Of a stretch of DNA of 64,000 nt, positions 47,949 to 62,889 are shown piece after piece. The stretch covers positions 1 through 64,000 of the forward strand of contig NZ_MVHD01000014.1 in assembly GCF_002086635.1 (NCBI RefSeq), written 5' to 3'. The notes below the pieces were generated by a model. It saw nothing but the letters and a program-made list of their open reading frames with translations. It made no database searches and was not told where the DNA came from. Within the stretch, counting starts at the first letter, position 1, and each line of letters begins with the position of its first letter. Source of the DNA: Mycobacterium alsense. GTDB taxonomy: Bacteria > Actinomycetota > Actinomycetes > Mycobacteriales > Mycobacteriaceae. The translations under genes and the position numbers were made by a program.

Positions 47949-48716
47949 CTAGAGCCGCGCGGCAACCAGGTCCGCCACCGCGCGCATCCCGGCGGCGTTG
48001 GGGTGCAGCGGTGCCGGCCCGCCCGGCAGCGGCACGCCGTAGCGCGCGGGGCCGGTCGTCCACGGTTCGGCCGACCAGGCGTGGTGCTCCCGGCTCGCGG
48101 CGGCCGCGCCGACGACCTCGCAGCCGGTTGCCACCGCGGCCTCGGCCGTGAGGCGTTCCAGGGTCGCGGCCACATGGCGGCCCAGCTCGGCATCCGCTTC
48201 GCGCAGCGGCGCGGCCGCCGCACCCGCGGGCGGCAGGATCGTCAGGTAGTCGACGAAGAAAACCCGGGCCCCCGGGGCGCGCCGGCGCAGCTCGGTGCCG
48301 ACCGCGCACAAGGAATCGAACACCTCCGCCAGGGCGCGGTCGCGGGTGTCGCGGTCCAGCAGTTCGGAGATGCGTCGCCCCAGCAGCGGCAGCCGCCGCG
48401 CGGCGTGCGGCAGGGAGGCGACCATCAACAGCGGCACGTAGCCGACGTCGTTGCCACCGATGGTCACGGTGACCACGCTTTCCGAGCCGTCCAGCGCGGC
48501 GATCTGGGGCGCCTTGCCGCGCTGGCTATCCGCCAGCACGTGAGCGGTCGTCGCGCCGGAAAAGGTGACGTCAACCAGCCCCAGGTTCAGCCGCTCGGCG
48601 ACCAGGTGGGGGTAGTTGCGGGCCGACCGGCCCGACCACAGCGGGGCGCCCACCGCTCGTGGCCGGATTCCGGGGCCGGCTGCCATCGAACTGCCCAGGG
48701 CGACATAGCGTTTCAT
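47949..48716 (-). CDS. SGNH/GDSL-type hydrolase
   Basis: Esterase/lipase-like protein of 255 residues without a signal peptide. Block I is YVALGSSMAAGPGI (Ser9 or Ser10 in place of GDS), block III is TIGGNDVGY (Gly and Asn of the oxyanion hole), and block V is LHPNAAGMRA with the catalytic His. It resembles secreted SGNH lipases of mycobacteria but appears cytoplasmic. Ends four bases after the convergent secreted-protein gene. Next gene upstream on its strand is thiG, six bases away. Confidence 0.85.
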   Translation of the reverse strand: MKRYVALGSSMAAGPGIRPRAVGAPLWSGRSARNYPHLVAERLNLGLVDVTFSGATTAHVLADSQRGKAPQIAALDGSESVVTVTIGGNDVGYVPLLMVASLPHAARRLPLLGRRISELLDRDTRDRALAEVFDSLCAVGTELRRRAPGARVFFVDYLTILPPAGAAAAPLREADAELGRHVAATLERLTAEAAVATGCEVVGAAAASREHHAWSAEPWTTGPARYGVPLPGGPAPLHPNAAGMRAVADLVAARL

Positions 48717-48721
48717 CAATT

Positions 48722-49702
<981 letters not shown>

Positions 49703-49706
<4 letters not shown>

Positions 49707-50725
49707 GCGTGGGCTCCAACCGGGAGGAGTTCGGACACAATTTGTTCGGCCGTCCACGGCGCCAACAGGAAGCCGGACCGGCCATGGCCGGCCGCGAGCA
49801 GGGTCCGCCCGTCCAGGCGCCGCACCAGCGGCAGGTTGTCGGGCGTCATCGGCCGCAGCCCCGCGGCGCACTCGGCCAGCTCGTACTCCCCGAGCGCCGG
49901 CACCACCGCGCACGCGTCGTCGAGCAGGTCGCGCACGCCCGCCACCACCGGGGCGGTGTCGCGTCCGTGCTCGTATTGGGTGGCGCCGACGACGACGCCG
50001 TCGGAGCGCGGCACCAGGTACACCTGCCGTCCGTGCACGCGGGCGCGAATCACCCTGCCCAGCAACGGCATACACCCCTTTCGCCAGCGCAGGCGCAGCA
50101 CCTCGCCCTTCACCGGGCGCACCGGCAGCCCGGGCCACAGCGAGGGCGCGTCGATGCCGTTGGCGATCACCACCGCGTCGGCCTCGACGCGGGCGAGGTC
50201 GTGCACGGGCGCCGCCCACTCGACCCCGAGCCGCTCGCAGGCCAGGGCCAATCCCTCGAGCACGGCGCGGTTGTCCACCGCCAGCTCGGTGGGTGCCCGA
50301 AAGCCATGCCGGATGCCTTGGGCCAACAGGGGTTCCACGTCGCGGGCGGCCGACTCCCACACCACCGGATGGCCCTGCTGGGACAGCCAGTCCGCGACCG
50401 TGCGCAGATCCGCCACGTCGGCCCGGTCGACGGCCACCACCAGCGACTCGCGGGCGGTGATCACCTCCGGCGGCAGCCCGTCGGTGAAGCCACCCTCGCG
50501 CCACAGCCGCAGCGACTCCAGGCCCAGCCGCAGCAACCGCTCCTCACCGGGCCAGCCCTCGCTGTGCGGGGCGAGCATGCCGCCCGCCACCCAGGAGGCG
50601 CCCGGCTCGCCGGTGCGATGCACCCGCACCGACCAGCCGGCCTGGGCGGCCCGGCGCGCCACCGACAGCCCGATGACGCCGCCGCCCACCACGGCGACCG
50701 AGCCGGCCGCTGACCCGGTTGACAT
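49703..50725 (-). CDS. thiO: Glycine oxidase ThiO
   Basis: FAD enzyme oxidising glycine to dehydroglycine for thiazole synthesis; 340 residues, like Rv0415. The FAD motif VAVVGGGVIGLSVARRA is at the N-terminus, VAGGMLAP near 60, VIANGIDAPSLWPGLPVRPVKGEV near 200, and the C-terminal GHGRSGFLLAPWTAE closes the FAD site. Start ATG 50725, seven bases after the riboswitch AAGGGAGC, which acts as the ribosome binding site. First gene of thiO-thiS-thiG. Confidence 0.95.
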
Positions 50726-50730
50726 CCTTG

Positions 50731-50824
50731 CTCCCTTCGCCGGCATGACCCGGATCAGGTTCGACGGTAAGGGCCGCGCGCCCACTCTCAGTCCCCGCTC
50801 GTTTCGGTTGCCCGGGACTCCCGT
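50731..50824 (-). ncRNA. TPP riboswitch of thiO-thiS-thiG
   Basis: On the minus strand: ACGGGAGTCCCGGG stem start, CTGAGAG (50785-50791), a GGGC/GCCC hairpin, CGAACCTGATCCGG and GTCATGCCGGCGAAGGGA (down to 50732). This is the full THI box set. The final AAGGGAGC is the thiO ribosome binding site, so TPP should repress translation. Confidence 0.93.
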
Positions 50825-50841
50825 GCTCTTCTACCCGTCCC

Positions 50842-50859
50842 ACGCTAGCGCGCTAGCGT
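50842..50859. promoter_or_regulatory. 18-bp palindrome with back-to-back -10 boxes (thiE/thiO)
   Basis: ACGCTAGCGCGCTAGCGT is perfectly symmetrical. It contains TAGCGT on each strand. On the plus strand TAGCGT is six bases before the thiE GTG (leaderless start); on the minus strand TAGCGT lies about 20 bases before the TPP riboswitch. One palindrome could thus supply both -10 elements, or be an operator. Confidence 0.5.
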
Positions 50860-50865
50860 CGCGGT

Positions 50866-51546
50866 GTGCACGACCGTCCCGCCCGGCTCGCCCGTCTCGG
50901 TGCCGCGAGGCTGTATCTGTGCACCGACGCGCGTCGTGAGCGCGGTGATTTGGCCGAGTTCGCCGACGCCGCCCTGGCCGGCGGGGTGGACATCGTCCAG
51001 CTGCGCGACAAGGGATCGGCCGGCGAGCGGCGGTTCGGGCCGCTCGAGGCGCGCGACGAGCTGGCCGCCTGCGAGATCCTCGCCGAGGCGGCCCGCCGCC
51101 ACGGCGCCCTGTTCGCGGTCAACGACCGCGCCGACATCGCCCGCGTTGCCGGCGCCGACGTGCTGCACCTGGGCCAGGGCGACCTGCCGCTGGAGGCGGC
51201 GCGCGGCATCCTCGGCCCGGACACGCTGGTCGGCCTGTCCACCCACGACCCCGATCAGCTCGCGGCCGCTGCGGCCGGTGGCGCGGACTATTTCTGCGTC
51301 GGCCCTTGCTGGCCGACCCCGACCAAACCCGGACGGGAGGCGGCGGGGCTGCCGCTGGTGCGGGCCGCCGCCGTGGTCGGCCGCGACAAGCCCTGGTTCG
51401 CGATCGGCGGCATCGACCGCGAGCGGCTGCCCGACGTGCTCGGGGCCGGCGCGCGGCGGGTCGTGGTGGTGCGGGCGATCACCGCGGCCGAGGATCCCCG
51501 GGCCGCGGCGCAGCGACTCAAGTCAGCGCTTGCAGCAGCGAGCTGA
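50866..51546 (+). CDS. thiE: Thiamine-phosphate synthase ThiE
   Basis: Joins the pyrimidine and thiazole halves to thiamine phosphate. The protein has 226 residues (Rv0414c about 222), TIM barrel. Visible are [10 protein letters not shown] (pyrophosphate/HMP site), [49 protein letters not shown] and the phosphate-binding [14 protein letters not shown] 50866 follows TAGCGT by six bases. Unlike thiO and thiC it lacks a riboswitch, so ThiE may be made constitutively. It overlaps convergent mutT3 by 29 bases. Confidence 0.95.
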   Translation: MHDRPARLARLGAARLYLCTDARRERGDLAEFADAALAGGVDIVQLRDKGSAGERRFGPLEARDELAACEILAEAARRHGALFAVNDRADIARVAGADVLHLGQGDLPLEAARGILGPDTLVGLSTHDPDQLAAAAAGGADYFCVGPCWPTPTKPGREAAGLPLVRAAAVVGRDKPWFAIGGIDRERLPDVLGAGARRVVVVRAITAAEDPRAAAQRLKSALAAAS

Positions 51547-52153
51547 GCCGCGGACTCACCGCAACCTGGTCCGCCTCGAGTGGGTTGCCGGGCATGCACC
51601 ACACGAACTCCCCGGCCTCGACCTCGACCGTGCGCGGCAGGTGATGGCGCCTCGCGTCGCCGTGGGCCAGCGGCAACAGCTCCGGCGCGGTGCGCAGCCC
51701 CCGCCAACTGGCCGCGAAGCCGGGATGCAGCGGCAGATTGGCCACCTCGGTCTCGGCGACCCAGCGCATCTCGGCGCTCTCCCGGTTGGGGACGGTGTCC
51801 AGCAGCTCGGGCGCGTCGGCGACGACGGTCGTGTACGTCCAGTGCGCGCCGCCGAGCCCGAAGACCTCGGCGGTGACCACCGTCGCCCGCACCGTCAGCA
51901 GCTCGCCCAGCAGGCCGGCCTCTTCGTGCGCCTCGCGGACCGCCGTCTGTTCCGGGGTCTCGTGGCTGTCCCGGGCGCCGCCCGGCAGCCCCCAGGTGCC
52001 GCCCTGGTGGCTCCACACCGCGCGATGCTGCAGCAAAACCGCGGGCGTGCCGTCGGGCCGGGGCGCGCGCAACAGCAGGCCGGCCGCGCCGAAGCGTCCC
52101 CAATAGTGCGCGCCGCTGTCGGATACCACCCATCCGTCGCCGTCGCCCTGCAC
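51518..52153 (-). CDS. mutT3: Nudix hydrolase MutT3
   Basis: Nudix enzyme of 211 residues (Rv0413 about 217), probably cleaning oxidised nucleotides. The Nudix box runs from GGARDSHE to REAHEEAGL (residues 58-80; G-x5-E-x7-REUxEExGU), preceded by [11 protein letters not shown]-terminal lobe recalls mycobacterial MutT3. The GTG at 52153 lies six bases after TATCCT (probable leaderless). Convergent with thiE and divergent from glnX. Confidence 0.92.
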   Translation of the reverse strand: MQGDGDGWVVSDSGAHYWGRFGAAGLLLRAPRPDGTPAVLLQHRAVWSHQGGTWGLPGGARDSHETPEQTAVREAHEEAGLLGELLTVRATVVTAEVFGLGGAHWTYTTVVADAPELLDTVPNRESAEMRWVAETEVANLPLHPGFAASWRGLRTAPELLPLAHGDARRHHLPRTVEVEAGEFVWCMPGNPLEADQVAVSPRLSSLLQALT

Positions 52154-52272
52154 CGGTTCAGGATATGCAGGCGGCCAACGTCAATTGGGTCACCTCCCCA
52201 CATCCGCCCGAACATTCTCTTAGAATTCGCTTATCCGGGTTCGTGCAGCGAAGTTACAGGGGCTGATCAGAC

Positions 52273-56833
<4,561 letters not shown>

Positions 56834-56925
56834 CCGTTTGCTCGGTTGTGAATCGTTGGCTTTGGGTGTGAAGCCTGCGCGATATTCCGCCCCGAATCCC
56901 GCCCTGCCCGCCCACGCGAATGCGG

Positions 56926-57807
56926 TCAGCCCGCGTCGATTGCCGTCAGGCCGCCGGTCCAACCGCGTTCGACCATCGCCCCGCGCACTCGGTGCACGAT
57001 GTCGGCCCGGTGGTCCTCGGCGACGACCCGGACGATGAGCCAGCCCATCCGCTCGAGGGTCTCCAGCCGCCGGATGTCGTAGACGTAGCGCCGGCGGTCG
57101 GTTTGGTGCTGGTCACGTTCATATTCGACGCCAACGAGATACTCCTCCCAGCCCACGTCGATGTGTGCGACCGGGGTACCGCCGGCGCCCAGCACCGGTA
57201 TCTGGGTGTGCGGGCGCGGGAATCCGGCCTCGACGAGCAGCAGCCGCAGGTAGCTTTCCCTGGGCGACCGCGCGCCGGCGTCGACGAGTTCGAGCGCGGC
57301 CTCCAGGCGCCGCAGCCCGGGCGAACCGGGGTGGCGCCGCGCAACGCGCAGCACGTCGTCGACCTTGAAACCCGTCGCGGCCGCCAGCGCATCCAGCCGC
57401 GCGACCGCCGAGTGGATGGCTCCGCCCCGGCCGATGTCGAAGGCGGTGCGTTCCGGGGTGGTGACCGGGCGACCGTCGATGGTCTGCGTCTCGCCGTCAC
57501 GCAGCGCGTAGCGCCGGGTCAGCACCCCGCGTGGCGGCCGGGTGTTGTTGTATACCAGCTCGATTGGGACGCCGTCGGGAATCCACTTGGCGCCGTGCAG
57601 CGCCGCGGCGGCCGCGCCCGTGAAGATCCCCCGCCCCCGCGACCACAGGCCCGCGGCGGCGATGCGCTGCTCGAGGGACGGGCGGATCCGCCGGGACAGG
57701 TAGACGCCGGGCAGGACGGCACAGTATTGCGTCCGCAGCCGGTGGCGGCTGAGCGCGCCCCGTCCCAGCGCCGCACTGCCGATGAATGGTCCCGTCGAGT
57801 CACGCAT
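56926..57807 (-). CDS. DUF559-like protein with AbiEi-type N-terminus
   Basis: Protein of 293 residues. The start (GALSRHRLRTQYCAVLPGVYLS to AGLWSRGRGIFTGAAAAALHGA) resembles the winged-helix start of AbiEi-type regulators. The C-terminal part (HIDVGWEEYLVGVEYERDQHQTDRRRYVYDIRRLETLERMGWLIVRV) resembles DUF559/Vsr-like PD-(D/E)xK nucleases: Asp, then GVEYERDQHQ, with E/D and Q/H in place of the catalytic set. No toxin gene is beside it. ATG 57807 chosen; ATG 57852 would add 15 residues. Inserted between pknG and ackA relative to H37Rv. Confidence 0.7.
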   Translation of the reverse strand: MRDSTGPFIGSAALGRGALSRHRLRTQYCAVLPGVYLSRRIRPSLEQRIAAAGLWSRGRGIFTGAAAAALHGAKWIPDGVPIELVYNNTRPPRGVLTRRYALRDGETQTIDGRPVTTPERTAFDIGRGGAIHSAVARLDALAAATGFKVDDVLRVARRHPGSPGLRRLEAALELVDAGARSPRESYLRLLLVEAGFPRPHTQIPVLGAGGTPVAHIDVGWEEYLVGVEYERDQHQTDRRRYVYDIRRLETLERMGWLIVRVVAEDHRADIVHRVRGAMVERGWTGGLTAIDAG

Positions 57808-57880
57808 GCCGCGAAGGGTCGCACGACAAGCACGCCCCGCGTATTCGTTCATCCACAGGCCGAGCGGGCCGCGGCCGGCG

Positions 57881-59026
57881 CTACAGCACCGCCACGCAGT
57901 CGCGGGCGATGGCCAGTTCTTCGTTGGTCGGGACCACCAGCACGGCGATTCGCGAGCCATCCGCCGATATCCGCCGGGCGCCCGCGCCCGCGGCCAGGTT
58001 GCGGCGCTGGTCGACCGCGATGCCCAACTCCTCCAGCCCGGCCAGCGCGTCGCGGCGCACCGCGGCGTCGTTCTCGCCGATCCCGGCGGTGAAGGTGATG
58101 ACGTCGGTGTGCCCCAGCACGGCCAGGTAGGCGCCGATGTACTTGCGGAGCCGGTGAATGAACACGTCGTAGGCCAATTGCGCTGCGTCATCCCCAGATT
58201 CGATCATCGCGCGCAGCCGGCGGAAGTCGCGCTCGCCGGCCAGGCCCCAGACGCCCGACTGGTTGTTGAGCATGGATTCGATCTTGTCGACGTCCATGTT
58301 CGCCCTCCGCCAGAGGTAGCTGATGACGCCGGGGTCGATGTCACCACTGCGGGTGCCCATCACCAGGCCCTCCAGCGGAGTCAACCCCATCGAGGTCTCG
58401 ACCGGCTTGCCGCCGGCGATCGCCGACGCCGACGCGCCGTTGCCCAGGTGCAGCACAATTTGATTCACGGCGCCCAGTGGCCTGCCCAGGAATTCGGCGG
58501 CCCGCTCGCCGACGTACCGGTGCGAGGTGCCGTGGAATCCGTAGCGGCGTATCCGCCATCGCTCGGCCAGCTCCCGGTTCATCGCGTACGTCGCGGCCGC
58601 GGCCGGCAGGTCGTGGAAGAACGCGGTGTCGAACACGGCGACGTGCGCCACGTCCGGCAACAGCCGGCGCGCCACCTTGATTCCCTGCACCGCGGGCGGA
58701 TTGTGCAGCGGCGCAAGCTCCGACAGCTTCTCGAGCTCGGCGATCCGCGCGTCGTCGAGCACCGTCGGGCGGTAGAAGTCATTGCCCCCGTGCACGACCC
58801 GGTGCCCGACCGCCACCAGGTCGCGCGCCCCCAGGTCCACGCCGGCCTCGCCCAGCTGCGCGAACGCCAGGCGCAGCGCCTCCTCGTGGTCGGCCACCCG
58901 CGACGACGGCTCGCCGATCTGCTGGATGCCCCCGCCCGTGCGCGTGACACCCGAATCCGGCTCGACGAGCTGGTATTTCAGCGACGACGAGCCGGCGTTG
59001 ATCACCAGCACCAGCCGGTCGGTCAT
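57881..59026 (-). CDS. ackA: Acetate kinase
   Basis: Converts acetyl phosphate and ADP to acetate and ATP (reversible). The protein has 381 residues. Motifs: [15 protein letters not shown] (ATP site), VGHRVVHGG (His, Arg), [32 protein letters not shown] and [10 protein letters not shown] near the end. The ATG at 59026 lies inside the pta stop (ATGA), giving equal coupled output. Orthologue of Rv0409. Confidence 0.96.
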   Translation of the reverse strand: MTDRLVLVINAGSSSLKYQLVEPDSGVTRTGGGIQQIGEPSSRVADHEEALRLAFAQLGEAGVDLGARDLVAVGHRVVHGGNDFYRPTVLDDARIAELEKLSELAPLHNPPAVQGIKVARRLLPDVAHVAVFDTAFFHDLPAAAATYAMNRELAERWRIRRYGFHGTSHRYVGERAAEFLGRPLGAVNQIVLHLGNGASASAIAGGKPVETSMGLTPLEGLVMGTRSGDIDPGVISYLWRRANMDVDKIESMLNNQSGVWGLAGERDFRRLRAMIESGDDAAQLAYDVFIHRLRKYIGAYLAVLGHTDVITFTAGIGENDAAVRRDALAGLEELGIAVDQRRNLAAGAGARRISADGSRIAVLVVPTNEELAIARDCVAVL

Positions 59027-61089
59027 GTGCCCTGCGCCTGGATCGCGGTGATCGCAACCGTGTTCACGATGTCCTCGACCAGCGCGCCCCGGGACAGGTC
59101 GTTCACCGGCTTGCGCAGCCCCTGCAGCACCGGGCCGATCGCGATCGCCCCGGCGCTGCGCTGCACCGCCTTGTAGGTGTTGTTGCCGGTGTTGAGGTCG
59201 GGAAAGATCAGCACGGTGGCGCGCCCGGCCACCGGTGAGTCGTGCAGCTTGGTGGCCGCGACCGAAGGTTCGATGGCCGCGTCGTACTGGATGGGTCCCT
59301 CGACCAGCAATTGCGGATCCCGCTGACGCACCAGATCCGTTGCCGCCCTGACCTTGTCGACGTCGGCGCCGGCGCCGGACGCACCGGTCGAATACGAGAG
59401 CATCGCCACCCGCGGCTCGATGCCGAACTGCGCGGCGGTGCGCGCGGAGCTGATCGCGATGTCGGCGAGCTGCTCGGGGGTCGGATTCGGGACGATGGCG
59501 CAGTCGCCGTACACCAGCACCCGGTCGGGCAGGCACATGAAGAACACGCTCGAGACGGTGGACACATCGGGGGCGGTCTTGATGACCTCGAATGCCGGCC
59601 GTACGGTGTGCGCGGTGGTGTGGGCGGCACCGGAGACCATGCCGTCGGCCGTGCCGTCGTAGACCATCATGGTGCCGAAATACGTCGCGTCGCGAAGGAT
59701 CTCACGGGCGTGTTCGACGGTGACCCCCTTCGCCTTGCGTAACTCCGCGTACTGCTCGGCGAACTTGCCGCGCAGCTCGCTGGTGAGCGGGTCGATCACC
59801 GTGGCGTCGTCCAGGTTCACGCCGAGTTCCGCCGACCGCAGGCGGATTTGGGCCTCGTCGCCGAGGATCGTCAGGTTGGCGACGCCGCGCTGCAGCAGCC
59901 GCCCGGCGGAGCGGAGGATGCGGTCGTCGTCGCCCTCGGGCAGGACGATGTGCCTGCGGTCCGAGCGGGCGCGCAGCTGCAGCTGGTAGGTGAACATCTG
60001 CGGTGTGGTGACGGTCGGGATCGAAATGGCAAGCTGTGCCAGCAGATCCGTGATATCCACGTGGCGGTCCATCAGCTGAAGCGCGGTGTCGATCTTGCGC
60101 TGGGAGGCGGCGGTGACCCGGCCCCGGGCGGCGGCGGCCGCGCTGGCGGTGTCGTAGGTGCCCAGCGCGGTGGCGATGATCGGCAACCGCAGCCGCAGGC
60201 CGGACACCAGGGCCGCGATCGACGGATGCAGCTCGAACCCGCCGTTGAGGACTAGGCATGACAGCGACGGAAACCCTTCGGCCGCATGGGCGCTGGCGAC
60301 GGCGAGCACGACGTCGGAGCGGTCGCCGGGGGTGATGACCGCCATGCCGTCGCGCAGCCGCTCCAGGCAGTGGTCGGCGGTCATCCCGGCGACCATCACG
60401 CCGGTGACCTCGCGTTCGCGCAGGGGCGCCTCGCCGCTCACCGGCGTCCCGTCGACGGCGCGCTCCAGCTCGGCCACCGTCGGCGCGGTCAGCAGCGGCT
60501 CTTCGGGCAGCACATAGGCGGGCGGGGCGAACGCGCGCAGCGCCCCGACGACGTCCTGCAGCTCCGCGGGTTCGCACCGGTTGGCCACCACCGCCGCGGT
60601 GTGGGCGCGGTGGGCGGTCAGCTCGGCGAGGCAGACCTCGACGACGTCGGCGACCTCCTTGGCGGTGCGGCCCTTGCCGCTCACCGACAGCAGCACCGGG
60701 ACGCCGAGGTTGACCGCGATGCGCGCGTTGGCGGAAAGCTCGACGGGCCTGATGACGTCGGTGTAGTCGCTGCCGACGATCACCACCGCGTCGCACTCCC
60801 GTGCCACCTCGTGATACGCGTCGACGATGGTGGCGATCGCGGCGTCGGCGTCGGCGTGCAGCTGCTGGTAGGTCACGCCGACACAACGCTCGTAGGGCAG
60901 GCCCGCGCTGGTGTGCTCCAGCAGCAGTTCCAGGATGTAGTCGCGCTCGTCGCCCGAGGAATTCCGCGTGATGGGCCGGAACACGCCGACCCTGGCGACC
61001 GTCGCGGTCAGCCGGTGCAGCAGGCCGAGCGCGATCGTCGACTTGCCGGTCTCCGGTTCGGGGGCGGCGATGTAGATCGCGGAGGCCAC
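59023..61089 (-). CDS. pta: Phosphate acetyltransferase
   Basis: Makes acetyl phosphate from acetyl-CoA. The long type, 688 residues: an N-terminal P-loop-like dethiobiotin-synthetase/BioD-type domain ([16 protein letters not shown], about 8-23), a central DRTGG domain ([12 protein letters not shown]), and the C-terminal PTA_PTB catalytic domain with [20 protein letters not shown] and the [15 protein letters not shown] signature. GTG start at 61089, five bases after fgd1. Orthologue of Rv0408. Confidence 0.95.
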   Translation of the reverse strand: MASAIYIAAPEPETGKSTIALGLLHRLTATVARVGVFRPITRNSSGDERDYILELLLEHTSAGLPYERCVGVTYQQLHADADAAIATIVDAYHEVARECDAVVIVGSDYTDVIRPVELSANARIAVNLGVPVLLSVSGKGRTAKEVADVVEVCLAELTAHRAHTAAVVANRCEPAELQDVVGALRAFAPPAYVLPEEPLLTAPTVAELERAVDGTPVSGEAPLREREVTGVMVAGMTADHCLERLRDGMAVITPGDRSDVVLAVASAHAAEGFPSLSCLVLNGGFELHPSIAALVSGLRLRLPIIATALGTYDTASAAAAARGRVTAASQRKIDTALQLMDRHVDITDLLAQLAISIPTVTTPQMFTYQLQLRARSDRRHIVLPEGDDDRILRSAGRLLQRGVANLTILGDEAQIRLRSAELGVNLDDATVIDPLTSELRGKFAEQYAELRKAKGVTVEHAREILRDATYFGTMMVYDGTADGMVSGAAHTTAHTVRPAFEVIKTAPDVSTVSSVFFMCLPDRVLVYGDCAIVPNPTPEQLADIAISSARTAAQFGIEPRVAMLSYSTGASGAGADVDKVRAATDLVRQRDPQLLVEGPIQYDAAIEPSVAATKLHDSPVAGRATVLIFPDLNTGNNTYKAVQRSAGAIAIGPVLQGLRKPVNDLSRGALVEDIVNTVAITAIQAQGT

Positions 61090-61093
61090 GGGA

Positions 61094-62104
61094 TCAGCCG
61101 AGCCGGCGCAGCCGGGGCGCGAGGTCCTTCTCGAAGAGGTCCAGGAACCGGCGCTGGTCGTGCCCGGGCGCGTGGAACACCAGGTGGTTGAGGCCCCACG
61201 TGACGTACTGCCCGACCTTTTCGACCGCCTCGTCCGGATCCGACGCGACGATCCAGCGCTTGGCGACCTGCTCGATCGGCAGCGCGTCGGCGGCCTTTTC
61301 CATTTCGATCGGGTCGTCGATGCTGTGCTTCTGCTCGGCGGTCAGCGACAGCGGCGCCCAGAACCGGGTGTTCTCCAGCGCCAGCTCGGGGTCGGGGTCG
61401 TAGGAGATCTTGATCTCGATCATCTTGTCGACGTCGTCGACGTTGCGGTCGGCGGCCGCGGCGCCCTCGCGGACGGCGGGCATCAGCTTTTCGGTGTAGA
61501 GCTCCTCCCCCTTGCCGGAGGTGCAGATGAACCCGTCGCCGGCGCGTCCGGCGTACTTGGCCACCGCCGGGCCGCCCGCTGCGACGTAGACGGGGACGCC
61601 GCCCTCGGGCACGTCGTAGATCGAGGCCCCCTTGAGCCGGTAGTACTCGCCGTCGAAATCGACGCGGTCGCCGCGCCACAGTTCCCGCATCAGGCGCACC
61701 GACTCGCGCAGCCGGGCGAACCGCTCCTTGAACTCCGGCCAGTCGCCCTCGTATCCCGTGGCGATCTCGTTCAGCGCCTCGCCCGTGCCGACGCCGAGGA
61801 AGATGCGGTCCGGGTACAGGCAGGCCATGGTGGCGAACGCCTGCGCGATGACGGCCGGGTTGTAGCGGAAGGTGGGGGTGAGCACCGAGGTGCCCAGCGT
61901 GATCCGCTTGGTGCGTTCGCCGACGGCCGTCATCCAGGCCAGCGAGAACGGGGCGTGCCCGCCGTCGTGCCGCCAGGGCTGGAAGTGGTCGCTGACGGTC
62001 GCGCTATCCATGCCGTGCCCTTCGGCGGCGACGGCCAGCTCGACGAGCTCGCGCGGTGCGAATTGTTCGGCGGACGCCTTGTATCCGAGTTTCAGTTCAG
62101 CCAC
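61094..62104 (-). CDS. fgd1: F420-dependent glucose-6-phosphate dehydrogenase
   Basis: Oxidises glucose-6-phosphate while reducing F420 to F420H2, the source of reduced F420 that activates nitroimidazole prodrugs in M. tuberculosis. Length is 336 residues, as Rv0407. LLM barrel with [20 protein letters not shown] (His40 and neighbours at F420), [26 protein letters not shown] (catalytic Glu109 region), [20 protein letters not shown] and [14 protein letters not shown] start with AGGAG 11 bases upstream. Together with pta-ackA on one strand. Confidence 0.96.
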   Translation of the reverse strand: MAELKLGYKASAEQFAPRELVELAVAAEGHGMDSATVSDHFQPWRHDGGHAPFSLAWMTAVGERTKRITLGTSVLTPTFRYNPAVIAQAFATMACLYPDRIFLGVGTGEALNEIATGYEGDWPEFKERFARLRESVRLMRELWRGDRVDFDGEYYRLKGASIYDVPEGGVPVYVAAGGPAVAKYAGRAGDGFICTSGKGEELYTEKLMPAVREGAAAADRNVDDVDKMIEIKISYDPDPELALENTRFWAPLSLTAEQKHSIDDPIEMEKAADALPIEQVAKRWIVASDPDEAVEKVGQYVTWGLNHLVFHAPGHDQRRFLDLFEKDLAPRLRRLG

Positions 62105-62148
62105 CAGTTATTTCTACTCCTGGTAGCGACGCTCCTAGACTCGCGGGC

Positions 62149-62889
62149 ATGGGACCGACCCTGGTGCAGGTCACCGACACCGTCTACCTTGCGCAGGGCG
62201 GCGCCGTCAACTGGATCCTGGTGGTCGACGGCACCGGCGTCATGCTGATCGACGCCGGCTATCCCGGGGACCGCGAGGACGTGCTGGCCTCGCTGCGGCA
62301 GCTGGGCTACGACGCGGGCGACGTGCGCGCCATCGTGCTGACGCACGCGCACGTCGACCACCTGGGCTCGGCGATCTGGTTCGCCCGCGAGCACGGCACC
62401 CCGGTGTACTGCCACGCCGAGGAGGTGGGGCACGCCAAGCGGGAGTGCCTGCAGCAGGCCTCGGTTTTCGATGTGGCACTGCGCATCTGGCGGCCGCGGT
62501 GGGCGGTGTGGGGCCTGCACGTGGTGCGCAGCGGCGGCCTGATCCGCGACGGCATCCCCTCGGCGCGGGCGCTGACCGCCGAGGTGGCCGCCGGGCTGCC
62601 CGGCCACCCGACGCCCGTCTTTTCCCCCGGGCACACCGGCGGGCACTGCTCGTACGTCGTCGACGGCGTGCTGGCCAGTGGCGACGCGCTGATCACCGGG
62701 CACCCGCTGCTGCGCCACCGCGGGCCCCAGCTGCTGCCGGCGGTGTTCAGCCACAGCCAGGAGGATTGCCTGCGCAGCCTGAGCGCGCTGGGGTTGCTGG
62801 ACACCGAGATCCTGCTGCCGGGGCACGGCGACGTGTGGCGCGGGCCGATCCGCGAGGCGACGGAGGCGGCTACCGCGCTTGCCCGGTGA
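62149..62889 (+). CDS. Metallo-beta-lactamase fold hydrolase (Rv0406c-like)
   Basis: Protein of 246 residues. Zinc motif THAHVDHLG (HxHxDH) near 63-71, the third His in SPGHTGGHCSY, the bridging Asp in LASGDALITG, and the last His in LLPGHGDVW. Glyoxalase II or lactonase-like activity is possible. ATG 62149 lies seven bases after TAGACT. Divergent from fgd1 as in M. tuberculosis (Rv0406c, about 272 residues). Its end overlaps the LLM gene by 20 bases. Confidence 0.87.
   Translation: MGPTLVQVTDTVYLAQGGAVNWILVVDGTGVMLIDAGYPGDREDVLASLRQLGYDAGDVRAIVLTHAHVDHLGSAIWFAREHGTPVYCHAEEVGHAKRECLQQASVFDVALRIWRPRWAVWGLHVVRSGGLIRDGIPSARALTAEVAAGLPGHPTPVFSPGHTGGHCSYVVDGVLASGDALITGHPLLRHRGPQLLPAVFSHSQEDCLRSLSALGLLDTEILLPGHGDVWRGPIREATEAATALAR

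Noticed and set aside
61094..62104. Possibility that the fgd1 gene is an ordinary luciferase-like enzyme
   Set aside because: Length, the DHFQPW motif and position beside pta and the metallo-beta-lactamase gene all fit Fgd1.
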